Translations under genes and position numbers: made by a program | Part shown: in pieces, positions 17,304 through 26,456 of the stretch | Numbering within the stretch: the stretch's first letter is position 1 | How the letters are laid out: every line of letters begins with the position of its first letter | Notes under the pieces: generated by a model | Database searches by the model: none | The model's input: the letters and a program-made list of their open reading frames with translations, nothing else | What the model was told of the DNA's origin: nothing | NCBI GenBank assembly: GCA_001464695.1 | Contig: LNDQ01000089.1 | Location: 57,222 to 121,221 of the forward strand | Direction: 5' to 3' | Origin: Betaproteobacteria bacterium Ga0077523 | GTDB taxonomy: Bacteria > Pseudomonadota > Gammaproteobacteria > Burkholderiales > Ga0077523 | Length of the DNA: 64,000 nucleotides

Positions 17304-20300
17304 ATGAATGCCGCCGCCGCCAACGTGATTGCCTTCCCGCCCGGAAAGACCGGGCAACCGATCGACCTGACCAAGCCGGGCAGCCTGCTGCGCGAATGCC
17401 GCGCGCGGACCATCAAGACGCTGACGGAGTCGGTCTCGAAGGCGCTCGACACGTTCGTGGACGAACTGTACGAGCTGGCCGAACAGTCGCTCGATCGCGA
17501 TTCGCGCGACTTCTACCTCAAGGCGAAGGAAGAGTGGCCGACGTTGCGCCCGCGCCTCGAACAACGCTTCCGCGAGCGCCTCGAAGAAGGGTTCGACCGC
17601 AAGTCCCGCGGTGAGGAGGAAGAGCCCGCGGACTTCTCGAACGTGCAGACCTCGTGGTCCGAATTGTCCCTGGTTGCCGACGGCGATCTCGACGAGAGCG
17701 TGCGCTTCACCGACATCGCCGGCCGCATCCGCAACGGCGCCGACGAAGAGCTCGCCGCACTCGACCAGCGCATGGCCGTCGTGCTCGACCGGCCGAACAT
17801 GCAAAGCCACGACAACCCGCTCTCGCCGATGGCGATCTGCGATGCGTTCCGGTCCGCCATGAGCGTGGTCGAATCGGGCGCACGGTTGAAGAAGCTCCTG
17901 ATCCGCTACTTCGACCAGGGCGTGCGTTTCCCGGTGCCGAAGCTCTATGCGGAACTGAACGGGTTCCTGAAGGAGCATGGCGTCCTGCCCACGATCCGCT
18001 ACGGCCGCAGCAAGAAGCCTGTGTCCGGAGCCGGACCTTCGAACGGAGCGAAAGCGGCGGATGCATCGCAGGTGCTCGGCAGCGTGACGTTGCCGATCGT
18101 CGCAGGGTCGCCGGCGGCGGGCGGCGCGACCATGACCATGACGTTGCCGGGCGGCGTCGCCATGCCCGGCATGGGCGCCGGCTCAGCCGGTGGCGGCATC
18201 GCGGACGGACAGGATCCGTTCGCGATGCTCCAGCAACTGATGCTGGGCACCGTAGCGCGCGGGGCGAAGGGTCCGGCGGGGGCGCCGGGCGCCGCCGGGC
18301 GCGTGGGTGGACCGGGCATGGGCAGTGGCATGCCGGGCGCAGGGAGTCCCGCCGGCTTCGCCGGCAGCGGCATGGCGGGTGCCGGTGGCGCCGGCTTCGC
18401 AGTCCCGCATCGAGGCGGACTTGGAACCGGCGGCCTCGGCGGCGGTGCACAGGGTCTGGGCGTCGGCGGCGGGACTGGCGGTGGTGCGCCCGCAGCACCG
18501 GACACGGGATTCCCGCAGCTCGACGGACTGGCGGGCGGCGGCTTTGCCGGCGGTGGTGTCGCCGGAGGCGGTGGTGCGGCCGGTGGTGCCGCAACCGGCG
18601 GGGGCGCGGGTGGCGTGTTCACCGGCGGTGCCTTGATCGGATCGCTCACACGACTGCAGCACGGTGACTTCAGCGCAATGCCGGCGGATGTGCCGGCTGC
18701 GTTCGCCACGCCCGATCTCTCCAGCGTTTCGCTCGGCGGCGGTTTCGCCGCGGCAGCCGCGCTCGAAGCGGGCGCGGCACCTGCCCGCAATGTCCTGCAT
18801 GCGTTGAAAGGCACGAGCTTCGCAAACCAGCTCGGCCAGATGGACACGGTCACGCTCGACATCGTGGCCATGCTGTTCGACCAGATCTTCGGCGACCCGC
18901 GCGTCCCGGCTGCGATGAAGGCGTTGATCGGGCGCCTGCAGATCCCGATGCTGAAGGTCGCGGTGATGGACAAGAACTTCTTCTCGAAGAAGAACCATCC
19001 CGCCCGCCACATGCTCGACACGCTGGGCGAACTTTCGGTCGGCCTCGGCGACGGCTTCGATGCCGGCAGCGCCCTGTATCAGCGCATCGAGTCGATCCTG
19101 CAGCGCGTGGTCGAGGAGTTCGAGGACGACGTCGGCATCTTCGACCGCACCACCAGCGAACTCCAGGCACTGATCCAGGACGCGGACAAGACCGCCGAAC
19201 AGGCTGCCAAGAAGGAAGCTCGCCGCATCCAGGACAAGGAGCGCCTCGACGTCGCGCGCCTCTTCGCACAGAACGAAGTGAAGGCGCGCGTGAAGAATCA
19301 GGCGCTGCCGCGGGCCGTGCTGCGCTTCCTCGCCACCGAGTGGATGAAGCTGCTGATCCTCGCGTACGCGAAGGGCGGGCGCGAGAGCCGGGCCTGGCAG
19401 AGCCTGGTGGAGACCATGGACATCCTGGTCTGGTCGATGACGCCGAAGCAATCCACCGAGGAACGCCAGCGCCTCGTGTCGGTGCTGCCCGGGCTGCTGA
19501 AGCGGCTCACCACCGGCATGGACATCATCGGCACACAGCAGCACGCACGCGAGCGCTTCAACTCGGTCCTGATGCGCTGCCACGCGAAAGCCATCGGCGG
19601 CGGCGATGCCGCGACTGCCGACGTGGAAAGCCCCCTTGCAGCCGAACACGCCGCCGCCCAGCGCGCCGCGGCCGACGCCAGGATCGATGTGTTCGCCCCC
19701 GTCGAAGCACCACCTGCAGCCGGGCTCGAGATCGAGGAAGTGCCGATGCCGGCGGCGACGGGTTCCATCGAACTCACGGAAGCCGACGTGAGCGCGCCCG
19801 CGAAGATTCAGCTCCAGGAGGAGATGCGTCCCGTGGTCGCACCCGACACGTTGCCTGCCGTGGTCGTGCGCAATCCGTTCGGCGAGGGCAGCATCGAGTT
19901 GGAGGAAGTCTCCTTCGGCGATCTGCCCGGATTCAAGCCCGCGACCGCCGTGGACGGCGCACCGGCCGGGACCGACATCGAAGCCGAGCCGCTGCCGCAG
20001 GGCGACGAATGGTCCGAACTGGTCCTGCAGTTCAAGGAAGGCGACTGGATCGAACTGCACGAGGAAGGCGGCGCCACCGTGCAGGCGCGCCTGTCGTACG
20101 TGAGCCCGTATCGCGGCACCTACGTCTTCACCAACCGCAAGGGTCAGAAGATCGGTGAATTCTCGATGTTCGACATCACGAGCGCACTGCGCTCCGGACG
20201 CATGACGGTGATGGCGAACGTGCCGCTGTTCGACCGGGCCTTCACCGGGCTGGTCGGAATGCTGCGCAAGCACGCCGAGGAAGCCGCCGCGGGGGCCAGC

Positions 20301-20417
20301 CCTCTTGGGGCGGCCCGGCGAGGGCTGAGTCCGCATCGGCCGCCACCTAGGGCGACCGGCGCCCCGGGGGAATCGAGCTACACTCGTGGGTCGTCCGTCT
20401 CTTCGTCCCGACCATGA
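17304..20417 (+). CDS. DUF1631 family protein under c-di-GMP riboswitch control
   Basis: The 1037-residue product matches the DUF1631 proteins of betaproteobacteria (CRARTIKTLTESVSKALDTFVDELYELAEQ at the start; DTVTLDIVAMLFDQIFGD and PKQSTEERQRLVSVLPGLLKRL later). It has no signal peptide or membrane segment. Residues about 265-450 are a low-complexity Gly/Ala-rich insert separating a helical N-terminal domain from the helical core. The C-terminal part (about 910-990, WSELVLQFKEGDWIELHEEGG...YRGTYVFTNRKGQKIGEF) looks like a small beta-barrel and may be PilZ-like, but lacks the RxxxR motif. The function is not established. The c-di-GMP riboswitch and FliA-like promoter upstream tie it to the motile/sessile switch. 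GAGGGAG upstream is a good ribosome site. The last 45 residues are low in character, and the stop overlaps the next start (ATGA). Confidence 0.85.
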   Translation: MNAAAANVIAFPPGKTGQPIDLTKPGSLLRECRARTIKTLTESVSKALDTFVDELYELAEQSLDRDSRDFYLKAKEEWPTLRPRLEQRFRERLEEGFDRKSRGEEEEPADFSNVQTSWSELSLVADGDLDESVRFTDIAGRIRNGADEELAALDQRMAVVLDRPNMQSHDNPLSPMAICDAFRSAMSVVESGARLKKLLIRYFDQGVRFPVPKLYAELNGFLKEHGVLPTIRYGRSKKPVSGAGPSNGAKAADASQVLGSVTLPIVAGSPAAGGATMTMTLPGGVAMPGMGAGSAGGGIADGQDPFAMLQQLMLGTVARGAKGPAGAPGAAGRVGGPGMGSGMPGAGSPAGFAGSGMAGAGGAGFAVPHRGGLGTGGLGGGAQGLGVGGGTGGGAPAAPDTGFPQLDGLAGGGFAGGGVAGGGGAAGGAATGGGAGGVFTGGALIGSLTRLQHGDFSAMPADVPAAFATPDLSSVSLGGGFAAAAALEAGAAPARNVLHALKGTSFANQLGQMDTVTLDIVAMLFDQIFGDPRVPAAMKALIGRLQIPMLKVAVMDKNFFSKKNHPARHMLDTLGELSVGLGDGFDAGSALYQRIESILQRVVEEFEDDVGIFDRTTSELQALIQDADKTAEQAAKKEARRIQDKERLDVARLFAQNEVKARVKNQALPRAVLRFLATEWMKLLILAYAKGGRESRAWQSLVETMDILVWSMTPKQSTEERQRLVSVLPGLLKRLTTGMDIIGTQQHARERFNSVLMRCHAKAIGGGDAATADVESPLAAEHAAAQRAAADARIDVFAPVEAPPAAGLEIEEVPMPAATGSIELTEADVSAPAKIQLQEEMRPVVAPDTLPAVVVRNPFGEGSIELEEVSFGDLPGFKPATAVDGAPAGTDIEAEPLPQGDEWSELVLQFKEGDWIELHEEGGATVQARLSYVSPYRGTYVFTNRKGQKIGEFSMFDITSALRSGRMTVMANVPLFDRAFTGLVGMLRKHAEEAAAGASPLGAARRGLSPHRPPPRATGAPGESSYTRGSSVSSSRP

Positions 20418-21490
20418 CCCACCGCACCGACGATCTGCGCATCCGCGAGATCAAGGAGCTCGCTCCCCCGTCGCATCTGCTGCGCGAACTGCCGTGCTCC
20501 GAGCGCGCCGCCGACACCGTTGAACAGGCGCGCCAGGCGCTGCACCGCATCCTGCACGGCATGGACGACCGGCTGATCGTCGTGATCGGGCCCTGCTCGA
20601 TCCACGATCCGAAGGCCGCGCGCGAATACGCCACACGCCTGCTCGCCGAACGCCGCCGACACGCCGCCCACCTCGAGATCGTCATGCGCGTGTACTTCGA
20701 GAAGCCGCGCACGACTGTCGGCTGGAAGGGGCTCATCAACGATCCGGCTCTGGACGGCAGCTACGACATCAACCGGGGCCTGCGCATCGCTCGCGAACTG
20801 CTGCTCGACGTCAACGAGCTGGGCCTGCCAGCCGGTTGCGAATACCTGGACATGATCACGCCGCAGTACATCGCCGATTTCGTGTCGTGGGGCGCCATCG
20901 GTGCCCGCACCACCGAGAGCCAGGTGCACCGCGAACTGGCCTCGGGACTCTCCTGCCCCGTGGGCTTCAAGAACGGCACCGACGGCAACGTGAAGATCGC
21001 CGTGGACGCGATCAAGGCCGCCCAGCAGCCCCATCATTTCCTGTCGGTCACGAAGGGCGGGCACTCGGCCATCGTGTCGACCGCAGGCAACGAGGACTGT
21101 CACGTGATCCTGCGCGGCGGCAAGGCGCCGAACTACGACACCGCCAGTGTCGCGGCGGCCGCCGCAGAGCTCGCGAAAGCGGGCCTGGCACAACGGTTGA
21201 TGATCGATGCCAGCCATGCGAACAGCCAGAAGAATGCGCAGAACCAGCTCGGCGTCTGCGAGAACGTCGGCGCCCAGATCGCCGGCGGCGAAGAACGCAT
21301 CGTCGGGATGATGGTCGAGAGCCATCTGATCGGCGGCCGCCAGGATCTGGAACCGGGCCGTCCTCTGGTCTACGGCCAGAGCATCACCGACGCATGCATC
21401 GGCTGGGACGACAGCACGGTGCTGCTGGACGGACTCGCCGCGAGCGTTCGTGCACGCCGCTCGCTCAAGTCCCTGACCGACGCCGCGTAA
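20414..21490 (+). CDS. aroG: 3-deoxy-7-phosphoheptulonate (DAHP) synthase, class I
   Basis: The 358-residue enzyme joins phosphoenolpyruvate and erythrose 4-phosphate, the first step of the shikimate pathway. Visible family sequence includes VVIGPCSIHDPKAAREYA, MRVYFEKPRTTVGWKGLINDP, GLPAGCEYLDMITPQY, SWGAIGARTTESQVHRE, GFKNGTDG, FLSVTKGGHSAIVST and MIDASHANSQKN, which carry the metal and substrate ligands (Cys, His, Glu, Asp). The length equals that of E. coli AroG, AroF and AroH; which feedback type it is cannot be told here. Its ATG overlaps the DUF1631 stop by 4 bases, so it may be co-translated with that gene. Confidence 0.95.
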   Translation: MTHRTDDLRIREIKELAPPSHLLRELPCSERAADTVEQARQALHRILHGMDDRLIVVIGPCSIHDPKAAREYATRLLAERRRHAAHLEIVMRVYFEKPRTTVGWKGLINDPALDGSYDINRGLRIARELLLDVNELGLPAGCEYLDMITPQYIADFVSWGAIGARTTESQVHRELASGLSCPVGFKNGTDGNVKIAVDAIKAAQQPHHFLSVTKGGHSAIVSTAGNEDCHVILRGGKAPNYDTASVAAAAAELAKAGLAQRLMIDASHANSQKNAQNQLGVCENVGAQIAGGEERIVGMMVESHLIGGRQDLEPGRPLVYGQSITDACIGWDDSTVLLDGLAASVRARRSLKSLTDAA

Positions 21491-21522
21491 CCTCGAGTGG
21501 CGCCGGCAATGCGTACCATGAC

Positions 21523-22434
21523 TTGAAGACCGCGCTCGAGAACGGCACGGTAGTCGCGGCCTTCGGCCGCAGTTATCTGGTGGAACTGGACGGCGGGCCA
21601 ACGCTCACCTGTTTTCCGCGCGGCAAGCGCAGTGAGATCGCCTGCGGCGATCGGATTCAGGTCCAGAAGACGGCGGAAGGCCAGGGTGTCATCGTTGCGG
21701 CCGATCCGCGTTCGGCGTTGTTCTACCGCTCGGATGCCTATCGGCAGAAACTGATCGCCGCGAACGTGACGCAGATCGTGATCGTGCTCGCCGCCGCACC
21801 GAGCTACTACGAGGATCTGCTGAATCGCTGTCTGGTCGCGGCCGAGCACGCGGGTGTACGCGCCGTGATCGTGCTCAACAAGTTCGACCTGGAAGCGTCG
21901 AGCGCCGCTATGGAGCGCCTGCAGGTCTACGCGTCCCTCGGCTATCCGGTGGTGCCGCTGACCGCCAAGGTGGACGTCACGCCGCTGCGCGCGCAGCTCG
22001 AGGGGCACACATCGGTACTCGTCGGGCAGTCGGGAATGGGCAAGTCGACGATCATCAACCGCCTGCTGCCGGGGACGGACGCACCCACCGCGGAGCTGTC
22101 CATCGCACTCGACTCAGGGCGCCATACGACAACGCATGCACGCCTGTATCACCTCGGGCCCGTCAGCCACATCATCGATTCGCCGGGAATGCAGGAATTC
22201 GGCCTGCACCACATCGCCGCCGACGCGCTGGATCACCTGTTCGTCGAATTCCGCCCCGCGATCGGACACTGCCGGTTCGCGAACTGCCGTCACCTAACCG
22301 AACCGGGCTGCGCCGTCGAAGCGGCCGCCAGGGAAGGCTCCGTCAGCGAACGCCGGCTCGCGTCCTATCGCCGCATCGCCGAAGAACTGCGCCGGTCGGA
22401 TGGGGTCACGACCCGATCCACGACGCGATCGTGA
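21523..22434 (+). CDS. rsgA: Ribosome small subunit-dependent GTPase RsgA
   Basis: The product (303 residues from TTG at 21523) is a circularly permuted GTPase that helps mature the 30S subunit. In order: an OB-fold (GTVVAAFGRSYLVEL...FPRGKRSEIACGDRIQV), G4 NKFDLE, G5 region PLTAKVD, G1 GQSGMGKST, G2 region, G3 DSPGMQEFG, and a C-terminal zinc knuckle GHCRFANCRHLTEPGC. There is no ATG at the expected N-terminus; TTG fits the family length best. The gene follows aroG by 32 bases. Its 3' end overlaps the convergent cobD/cbiB-like gene by 29 bases. Confidence 0.93.
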   Translation: MKTALENGTVVAAFGRSYLVELDGGPTLTCFPRGKRSEIACGDRIQVQKTAEGQGVIVAADPRSALFYRSDAYRQKLIAANVTQIVIVLAAAPSYYEDLLNRCLVAAEHAGVRAVIVLNKFDLEASSAAMERLQVYASLGYPVVPLTAKVDVTPLRAQLEGHTSVLVGQSGMGKSTIINRLLPGTDAPTAELSIALDSGRHTTTHARLYHLGPVSHIIDSPGMQEFGLHHIAADALDHLFVEFRPAIGHCRFANCRHLTEPGCAVEAAAREGSVSERRLASYRRIAEELRRSDGVTTRSTTRS

Positions 22435-23380
22435 CGAGGCCGATCACCATCATCCACATGATGAGGGCGCGCCAGATGAGACCGACCGCGCGCTGCATGT
22501 GCTCGACATCCGCCTCGTCGCCGAGGCCGATCTCCGGTCGGAAGACCACGCTGCCGTCGGCGTGCAGCGTTTCGCCGAGGCGCACACCGATGGCGCCGGC
22601 ACCGCTCGCGAGCACGATGCCTTGCAGGGGATCGAGCCATGCCGCCGCCTGCGAACGCCAGCAATACACCGCGTCCTCGAAGTCGCCGACGATGGCAAAG
22701 GACACGGCGGTCAGTCGCGCCGGCACCCAATCGAGCACGTGAAAGGCCTCGCGCGCGAAACTGCCGAACTGCATGAACTCTTCGTCATCGCGCGCGCCCC
22801 AACGTTCGCCGAGCAACGCGCTCAGCCGGTAGAGCACCGCGCCCCCGGGGCCGGAGAGCAGGATCGCCAGCGTGCCCGGCAGCACGGTGCCGAACACGGC
22901 GGGGAGGAACACGAACCAGGCGATCACGCCGAAGACGTGGCGATGCGAGCCCAGCAGCCCCTGCTCGATCGACACTTTGGCCACCTCCGCCTGCGTGTAC
23001 TCGTCGACCGATTCTTCGCGCCACTGCCCGAGAGCCGCGCGCGCACGGTCGAGTTGCCCCGCACGCAATGCTTCGAGCACCACGGTGAACCCGTGGCTGA
23101 ACTGCCGGAAACCCATCGTGAAATACACCACGACCACGTTCCAGGCCCAGGCGAAAATGGGGCTGATGCCGTGCAGGATCCAGAACACCAGGTTCACTGC
23201 GACGATCCACGGCAGCACGGCGCACAGCCAACCGAGCGCTCCGTGTCGGCGTTCGCCCGCATTGAAGTTCGCCGCGACCGCCTCGGTCCAGCGCCCGAAG
23301 GCCTGGAACGCGGCACCGTACGGATTCACCGGACGCACCTGCTCGAGCAGCAGCGCGAGAATCAGCGAGAACAGGGCCAT
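22406..23380 (-). CDS. CobD/CbiB family protein
   Basis: The 324-residue membrane protein starts MALFSLILALLLEQVRPVNP and has several hydrophobic segments (about 50-70, 75-95, 160-195, 300-322). It matches the CobD/CbiB-like proteins of betaproteobacteria that sit outside cobalamin clusters. True CbiB attaches aminopropanol in adenosylcobinamide synthesis. Here no other cobalamin gene is near, and the family resemblance is also to AmpE-like proteins, so the biosynthetic role is uncertain. The gene converges on rsgA with a short overlap. Confidence 0.8.
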   Translation of the reverse strand: MALFSLILALLLEQVRPVNPYGAAFQAFGRWTEAVAANFNAGERRHGALGWLCAVLPWIVAVNLVFWILHGISPIFAWAWNVVVVYFTMGFRQFSHGFTVVLEALRAGQLDRARAALGQWREESVDEYTQAEVAKVSIEQGLLGSHRHVFGVIAWFVFLPAVFGTVLPGTLAILLSGPGGAVLYRLSALLGERWGARDDEEFMQFGSFAREAFHVLDWVPARLTAVSFAIVGDFEDAVYCWRSQAAAWLDPLQGIVLASGAGAIGVRLGETLHADGSVVFRPEIGLGDEADVEHMQRAVGLIWRALIMWMMVIGLVTIASWIGS

Positions 23381-23479
23381 GCGGAAAGTGCGGGGAGCGT
23401 CCTCAAGGGAGTATCTCGGTCCAGCCGGTATTCTAGGGCCTGTTGACGCTTCAGGGCCCGTCGACGCCGAGAACGTGCC

Positions 23480-24268
23480 CTAGCCCGGCAGAAACCCTCG
23501 CACCAGGTTTGCCCGCGCCGTTGCAGCCTGCAGCAGCAAGGAAAAGTCGGACCCCGAGATGATCAACCGCGCCCCCATGTCGATGTAGCGCTGCATGGGT
23601 CCCGCGGTATACACGCCACCCATGCCTGGATGCTTGCCATGGCGCCGGCACGCTGCGATCACGCGCCGGTAGGCGTCCTCGATGCGAGCATGCTCGATCT
23701 GGCCTGGTATGCCCATCTCGAAGGACAAGTCGGTAGTGCCAATCAGCAGCACGTCGATGCCCGGCACCGCCGCGATGGCTTCGCAGTTCTCGATGGCAAG
23801 CGGCGATTCGAGCATCACCACCACCAGCGTCTCGCGGTTCACCGCCTCCGCCATCTCCCCCACGGGCATCGCAGCGAACCCGACCTGCTGCAAGCCCCCG
23901 CCCATGGAACGATGGCCCTGCGGCGGGAAGCGGCAATACTGCGCGATGCGCAGGGCGTGCTCGGCCGTGTCGACATGCGGCACGACGATGCCTTGGGCGC
24001 CGTTGTCCAGCATGCGCGACGCGTGGTAGTGCTCGTAGCCCGGTACGCGCACCACGGGCGTGATGCCGACAGCGAGGGCAGCGGCGGAGATCTGCGCGGC
24101 GGTGTCCACGTCGAGCGAACTGTGCTCGCAATCGATGAACAGCCAGTCGAAGCCTGCGGTCCGGGCAAGCTGGGCGATGTCCACGGTGCGAGCCTGGCGC
24201 AGCCCGAGACCGATCGCGAGCTTGCCGGCTTCCAGTTGCCGCCTGGCGTGATTGATGACGATGCTCAT
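23480..24268 (-). CDS. HpcH/HpaI aldolase family protein
   Basis: The 262-residue protein is a class II pyruvate-dependent aldolase of the HpcH/HpaI group: LGLRQARTVDIAQLARTAGFDWLFIDCEHSSLD (catalytic region), VVRVPGYEHYHASRMLDNGAQGIVVPHVDT, MLESPLAIENCEAI (metal-binding Glu) and DVLLIGTTDLSFEMGIPG (metal Asp). Members cleave 4-hydroxy-2-oxo acids to pyruvate or oxaloacetate plus an aldehyde. It is the last gene of a four-gene minus-strand cluster with an RraA-like protein, a CoA transferase and a Bug receptor, which suggests a carboxylic acid catabolic route. The start at 24268 (MSIVINHARRQ) fits the family. Confidence 0.9.
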   Translation of the reverse strand: MSIVINHARRQLEAGKLAIGLGLRQARTVDIAQLARTAGFDWLFIDCEHSSLDVDTAAQISAAALAVGITPVVRVPGYEHYHASRMLDNGAQGIVVPHVDTAEHALRIAQYCRFPPQGHRSMGGGLQQVGFAAMPVGEMAEAVNRETLVVVMLESPLAIENCEAIAAVPGIDVLLIGTTDLSFEMGIPGQIEHARIEDAYRRVIAACRRHGKHPGMGGVYTAGPMQRYIDMGARLIISGSDFSLLLQAATARANLVRGFLPG

Positions 24269-24299
24269 GGCGTGGTGTGTCCTTCCCGCGTGTCGGTCT

Positions 24300-24989
24300 T
24301 CAGTCGAGATAGCGCACGCCACCCCGGCCGGCGAGCGATGCTTCGTCCCAGAACGCGAGCTTCTCGCCGCGCTTCACCTTGGCCTCGGCATCGGCTTCCT
24401 TCTGCTTGACCAGCGCCAGCCGTTCCGCGACGGCCTGCGATTCGGTGCGCGGGACCACCACCACACCGTCGCGATCGCCGACAACGATGTCGCCCGGGGC
24501 AACGTGTACACCGCCGCAGGTGATGCCGAGGTTCACTTCGCCAGGACCATTGCGATAACCCGCGTTGGGACACCAGCCGCGTGTGAACACGGGAATGTCG
24601 GCGGCGAGCAGGCCCGGGACGTCGCGTACCAGACCGTCGCAGATGATCGCCGCGACACCGATGCGCCTGGCCCAGATCGCCCACAGATCCCCGATGACCG
24701 CCGCCGTGTCGTTGCCGCCCGAGGCGATGACGATGACGTCGCCGGCCTGCAGGAAATCGAGGACCGCCATGGCCGCGAGATTGTCCATCGGGCCGCAGTA
24801 GGCCGTGACCGCCGTGCCGCAGAAGCGCATGCGCGGATCGAGCGGCTTGATGGAGTGATGCATGCTGCCGCGGCCGTTGAAGGCATCGGTGACGAAGCCC
24901 GTGGGGGCATCGCGGAAGGCGTCGAGCACGGCGGGCGCGGGGCGTTCGAACTTGCGGCGGATGGTGAGGGCTACGGGGTTACCGATCAT
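24300..24989 (-). CDS. RraA-like / 4-hydroxy-4-methyl-2-oxoglutarate aldolase family protein
   Basis: The 229-residue protein matches the RraA-like family: VTDAFNGRGSMHHSIKPLDPRMRFCGTAVTAYCGPMDN, GDVIVIASGGNDTAAVIGDL, GVAAIICDGLVRDVPGL (the R-D motif of the metal and pyruvate site) and GDIVVGDRDGVVVVP. Members next to aldolases are oxaloacetate decarboxylases or HMG/CHA aldolases, rather than RNase E inhibitors. Context with an HpcH aldolase favours such an enzyme role. The start at 24989 gives normal length; longer frames run into the upstream repeat. Confidence 0.88.
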   Translation of the reverse strand: MIGNPVALTIRRKFERPAPAVLDAFRDAPTGFVTDAFNGRGSMHHSIKPLDPRMRFCGTAVTAYCGPMDNLAAMAVLDFLQAGDVIVIASGGNDTAAVIGDLWAIWARRIGVAAIICDGLVRDVPGLLAADIPVFTRGWCPNAGYRNGPGEVNLGITCGGVHVAPGDIVVGDRDGVVVVPRTESQAVAERLALVKQKEADAEAKVKRGEKLAFWDEASLAGRGGVRYLD

Positions 24990-25058
24990 GGGTCGAGGTC
25001 CTGGTGAGTCTTCGAGAAAGAAGTGATTGACATGCTGAGTCCGCAGAAGCGCCGTTGC

Positions 25059-25165
25059 TCCTTCCCCCACCGGAGGTGGGGGAAGGTTGGGATGGGGGCA
25101 AGCGACTCTATCGCGACCATCGCTGCCCCCACCCTGACCCTCCCCCGGCAAAGCCGGGGGAGGGA
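25059..25165. repeat. C-rich palindromic repeat cluster, copy 4
   Basis: Two units in tandem: CTTCCCCCACC-GGA-GGTGGGGGAAG followed by GTTGGGATGGGGGC, then GCCCCCACCCTGACC with CTCCCCC-GGCAAAGCC-GGGGGAG. It fills the gap between the CoA transferase and RraA-like genes of one operon. Confidence 0.85.
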
Positions 25166-25224
25166 ACACGCGTCGATCTGCGCCGCGCCGGCTGCGCGCC
25201 CAGGTGAAGCGGTTGCATGCATGA

Positions 25225-26445
25225 TCACACGGCCCCCGCCGCCCGCAATCGCGCGACATCCGAGGCATCCAGACCTAGCCAATCCTGCAGCACGGCCTCG
25301 GTATGCTCACCCAACCGCGGCGGCGGCAGCTGGTATTCGACGTTGCTGTCGGAGAACCGCAGCGGGCTCGCCACCATGCTCAGCATGCCGGCAACCGGAT
25401 CCGGCAATTCCACCCGAAGCTTGCGGGCACGCACCTGCGGATCGTCGAACACCTGGGCCATGTCATTGATGCGCGCGCACGGCACCCCGACCGCGGTCAT
25501 GGCGTCGACCCAGAAGGTCGCAGGTCGCGTTCCGACGATCGCGGCCACTACCGGAATGGTGAACTCGCGATGCCGCACGCGCGCCTCGTTGGTTGCGAAG
25601 CGCGGATCGCCCAACAGCTCGCGGCAGCCGGCCGCTTCGCAGAAGCGCTCGAACTGTGCGTCGTTGCCTACCGTCAGCATGACGTGCCCATCGGCCGCAC
25701 GGAAGATCTGCGACGGCACCACGCTCGGATGGCTGCTGCCGATACGCCCCGGAACCACACCCGCGCTCAAGTAGGTCTGCGCGATGTTGATCATGCTCGC
25801 CACCTGGACATCGAGCAGCGCCATGTCGATGTGCTGGCCCTTCGCCGAAGCATGCCGGTGCTGGAGCGCGGCCGTCACCGCGAGCGCGGCATACATCCCG
25901 GTCATCACATCGATCACCGCCACACCGGCGCGCTGCGGACCGCCGCCAGGCAGGTCGTCGCGCTCGCCGGTGACACTCATCATCCCACCTAGCGCCTGCG
26001 CGATCGGATCGTAGCCGGGACGCTGCGCATAGGGCCCGTCCTGCCCATAACCGGTGATGGAGCAATAGATGAGGCGCGGATGGACCGCGGACAACGACGC
26101 GAAGTCGAGGCCGAAGCGCGCGAGATCGCCGACCTTGTAGTTCTCGAGCAGGACATCGGCCCGCGCGGCGAGGTCGCGCACCAGCGCCTGCCCTTGCGCA
26201 TTCGCGAGGTTCACGGTGATCGAGCGCTTGCCGCGATTGGTACTCAGGAAATACGTGCTCTCGCGCGTCTCGTTGCCGTCGCTATCCTTGAGGTACGGCG
26301 GGCCCCATGCGCGCGTGTCATCGCCGGTGCCCGGCCGCTCGACCTTCACCACTTCGGCGCCCAGATCGGCGAGGATCTGGCCCGCGAACGGGCCGGCCAG
26401 GATGCGCGTCAGGTCGAGTACGCGGATGCCCGCGAGCGGTCCCAC
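25225..26445 (-). CDS. CaiB/BaiF family CoA transferase
   Basis: The 406-residue class III CoA transferase starts at GTG 26445 (VGPLAGIRVLDLTRILAGPFAGQ), the family's usual first motif. Others are LADLGAEVVKVERPGTGDDTR, LSTNRGKRSITVNL, DVLLENYKVGDLARFGLD (conserved Asp/Glu environment), RLIYCSITGYGQDGPYA, GMMSVTGE and GQHIDMALLDVQVA with the catalytic Asp region. It moves CoA between carboxylic acids. AGAGG lies 8 bases before the GTG. It is 11 bases downstream of the Bug receptor stop, so uptake of an acid followed by CoA activation and aldol cleavage is a reasonable reading of the cluster. Confidence 0.9.
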   Translation of the reverse strand: MGPLAGIRVLDLTRILAGPFAGQILADLGAEVVKVERPGTGDDTRAWGPPYLKDSDGNETRESTYFLSTNRGKRSITVNLANAQGQALVRDLAARADVLLENYKVGDLARFGLDFASLSAVHPRLIYCSITGYGQDGPYAQRPGYDPIAQALGGMMSVTGERDDLPGGGPQRAGVAVIDVMTGMYAALAVTAALQHRHASAKGQHIDMALLDVQVASMINIAQTYLSAGVVPGRIGSSHPSVVPSQIFRAADGHVMLTVGNDAQFERFCEAAGCRELLGDPRFATNEARVRHREFTIPVVAAIVGTRPATFWVDAMTAVGVPCARINDMAQVFDDPQVRARKLRVELPDPVAGMLSMVASPLRFSDSNVEYQLPPPRLGEHTEAVLQDWLGLDASDVARLRAAGAV

Positions 26446-26456
26446 CGTTCGTGCCT

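Noticed and set aside
23425..23470. Imperfect direct repeat AGGGCCTGTTGACGC / AGGGCCCGTCGACGC
   Set aside because: Two short copies only, between cobD-like and aldolase genes, with no related copies seen; it may be chance.
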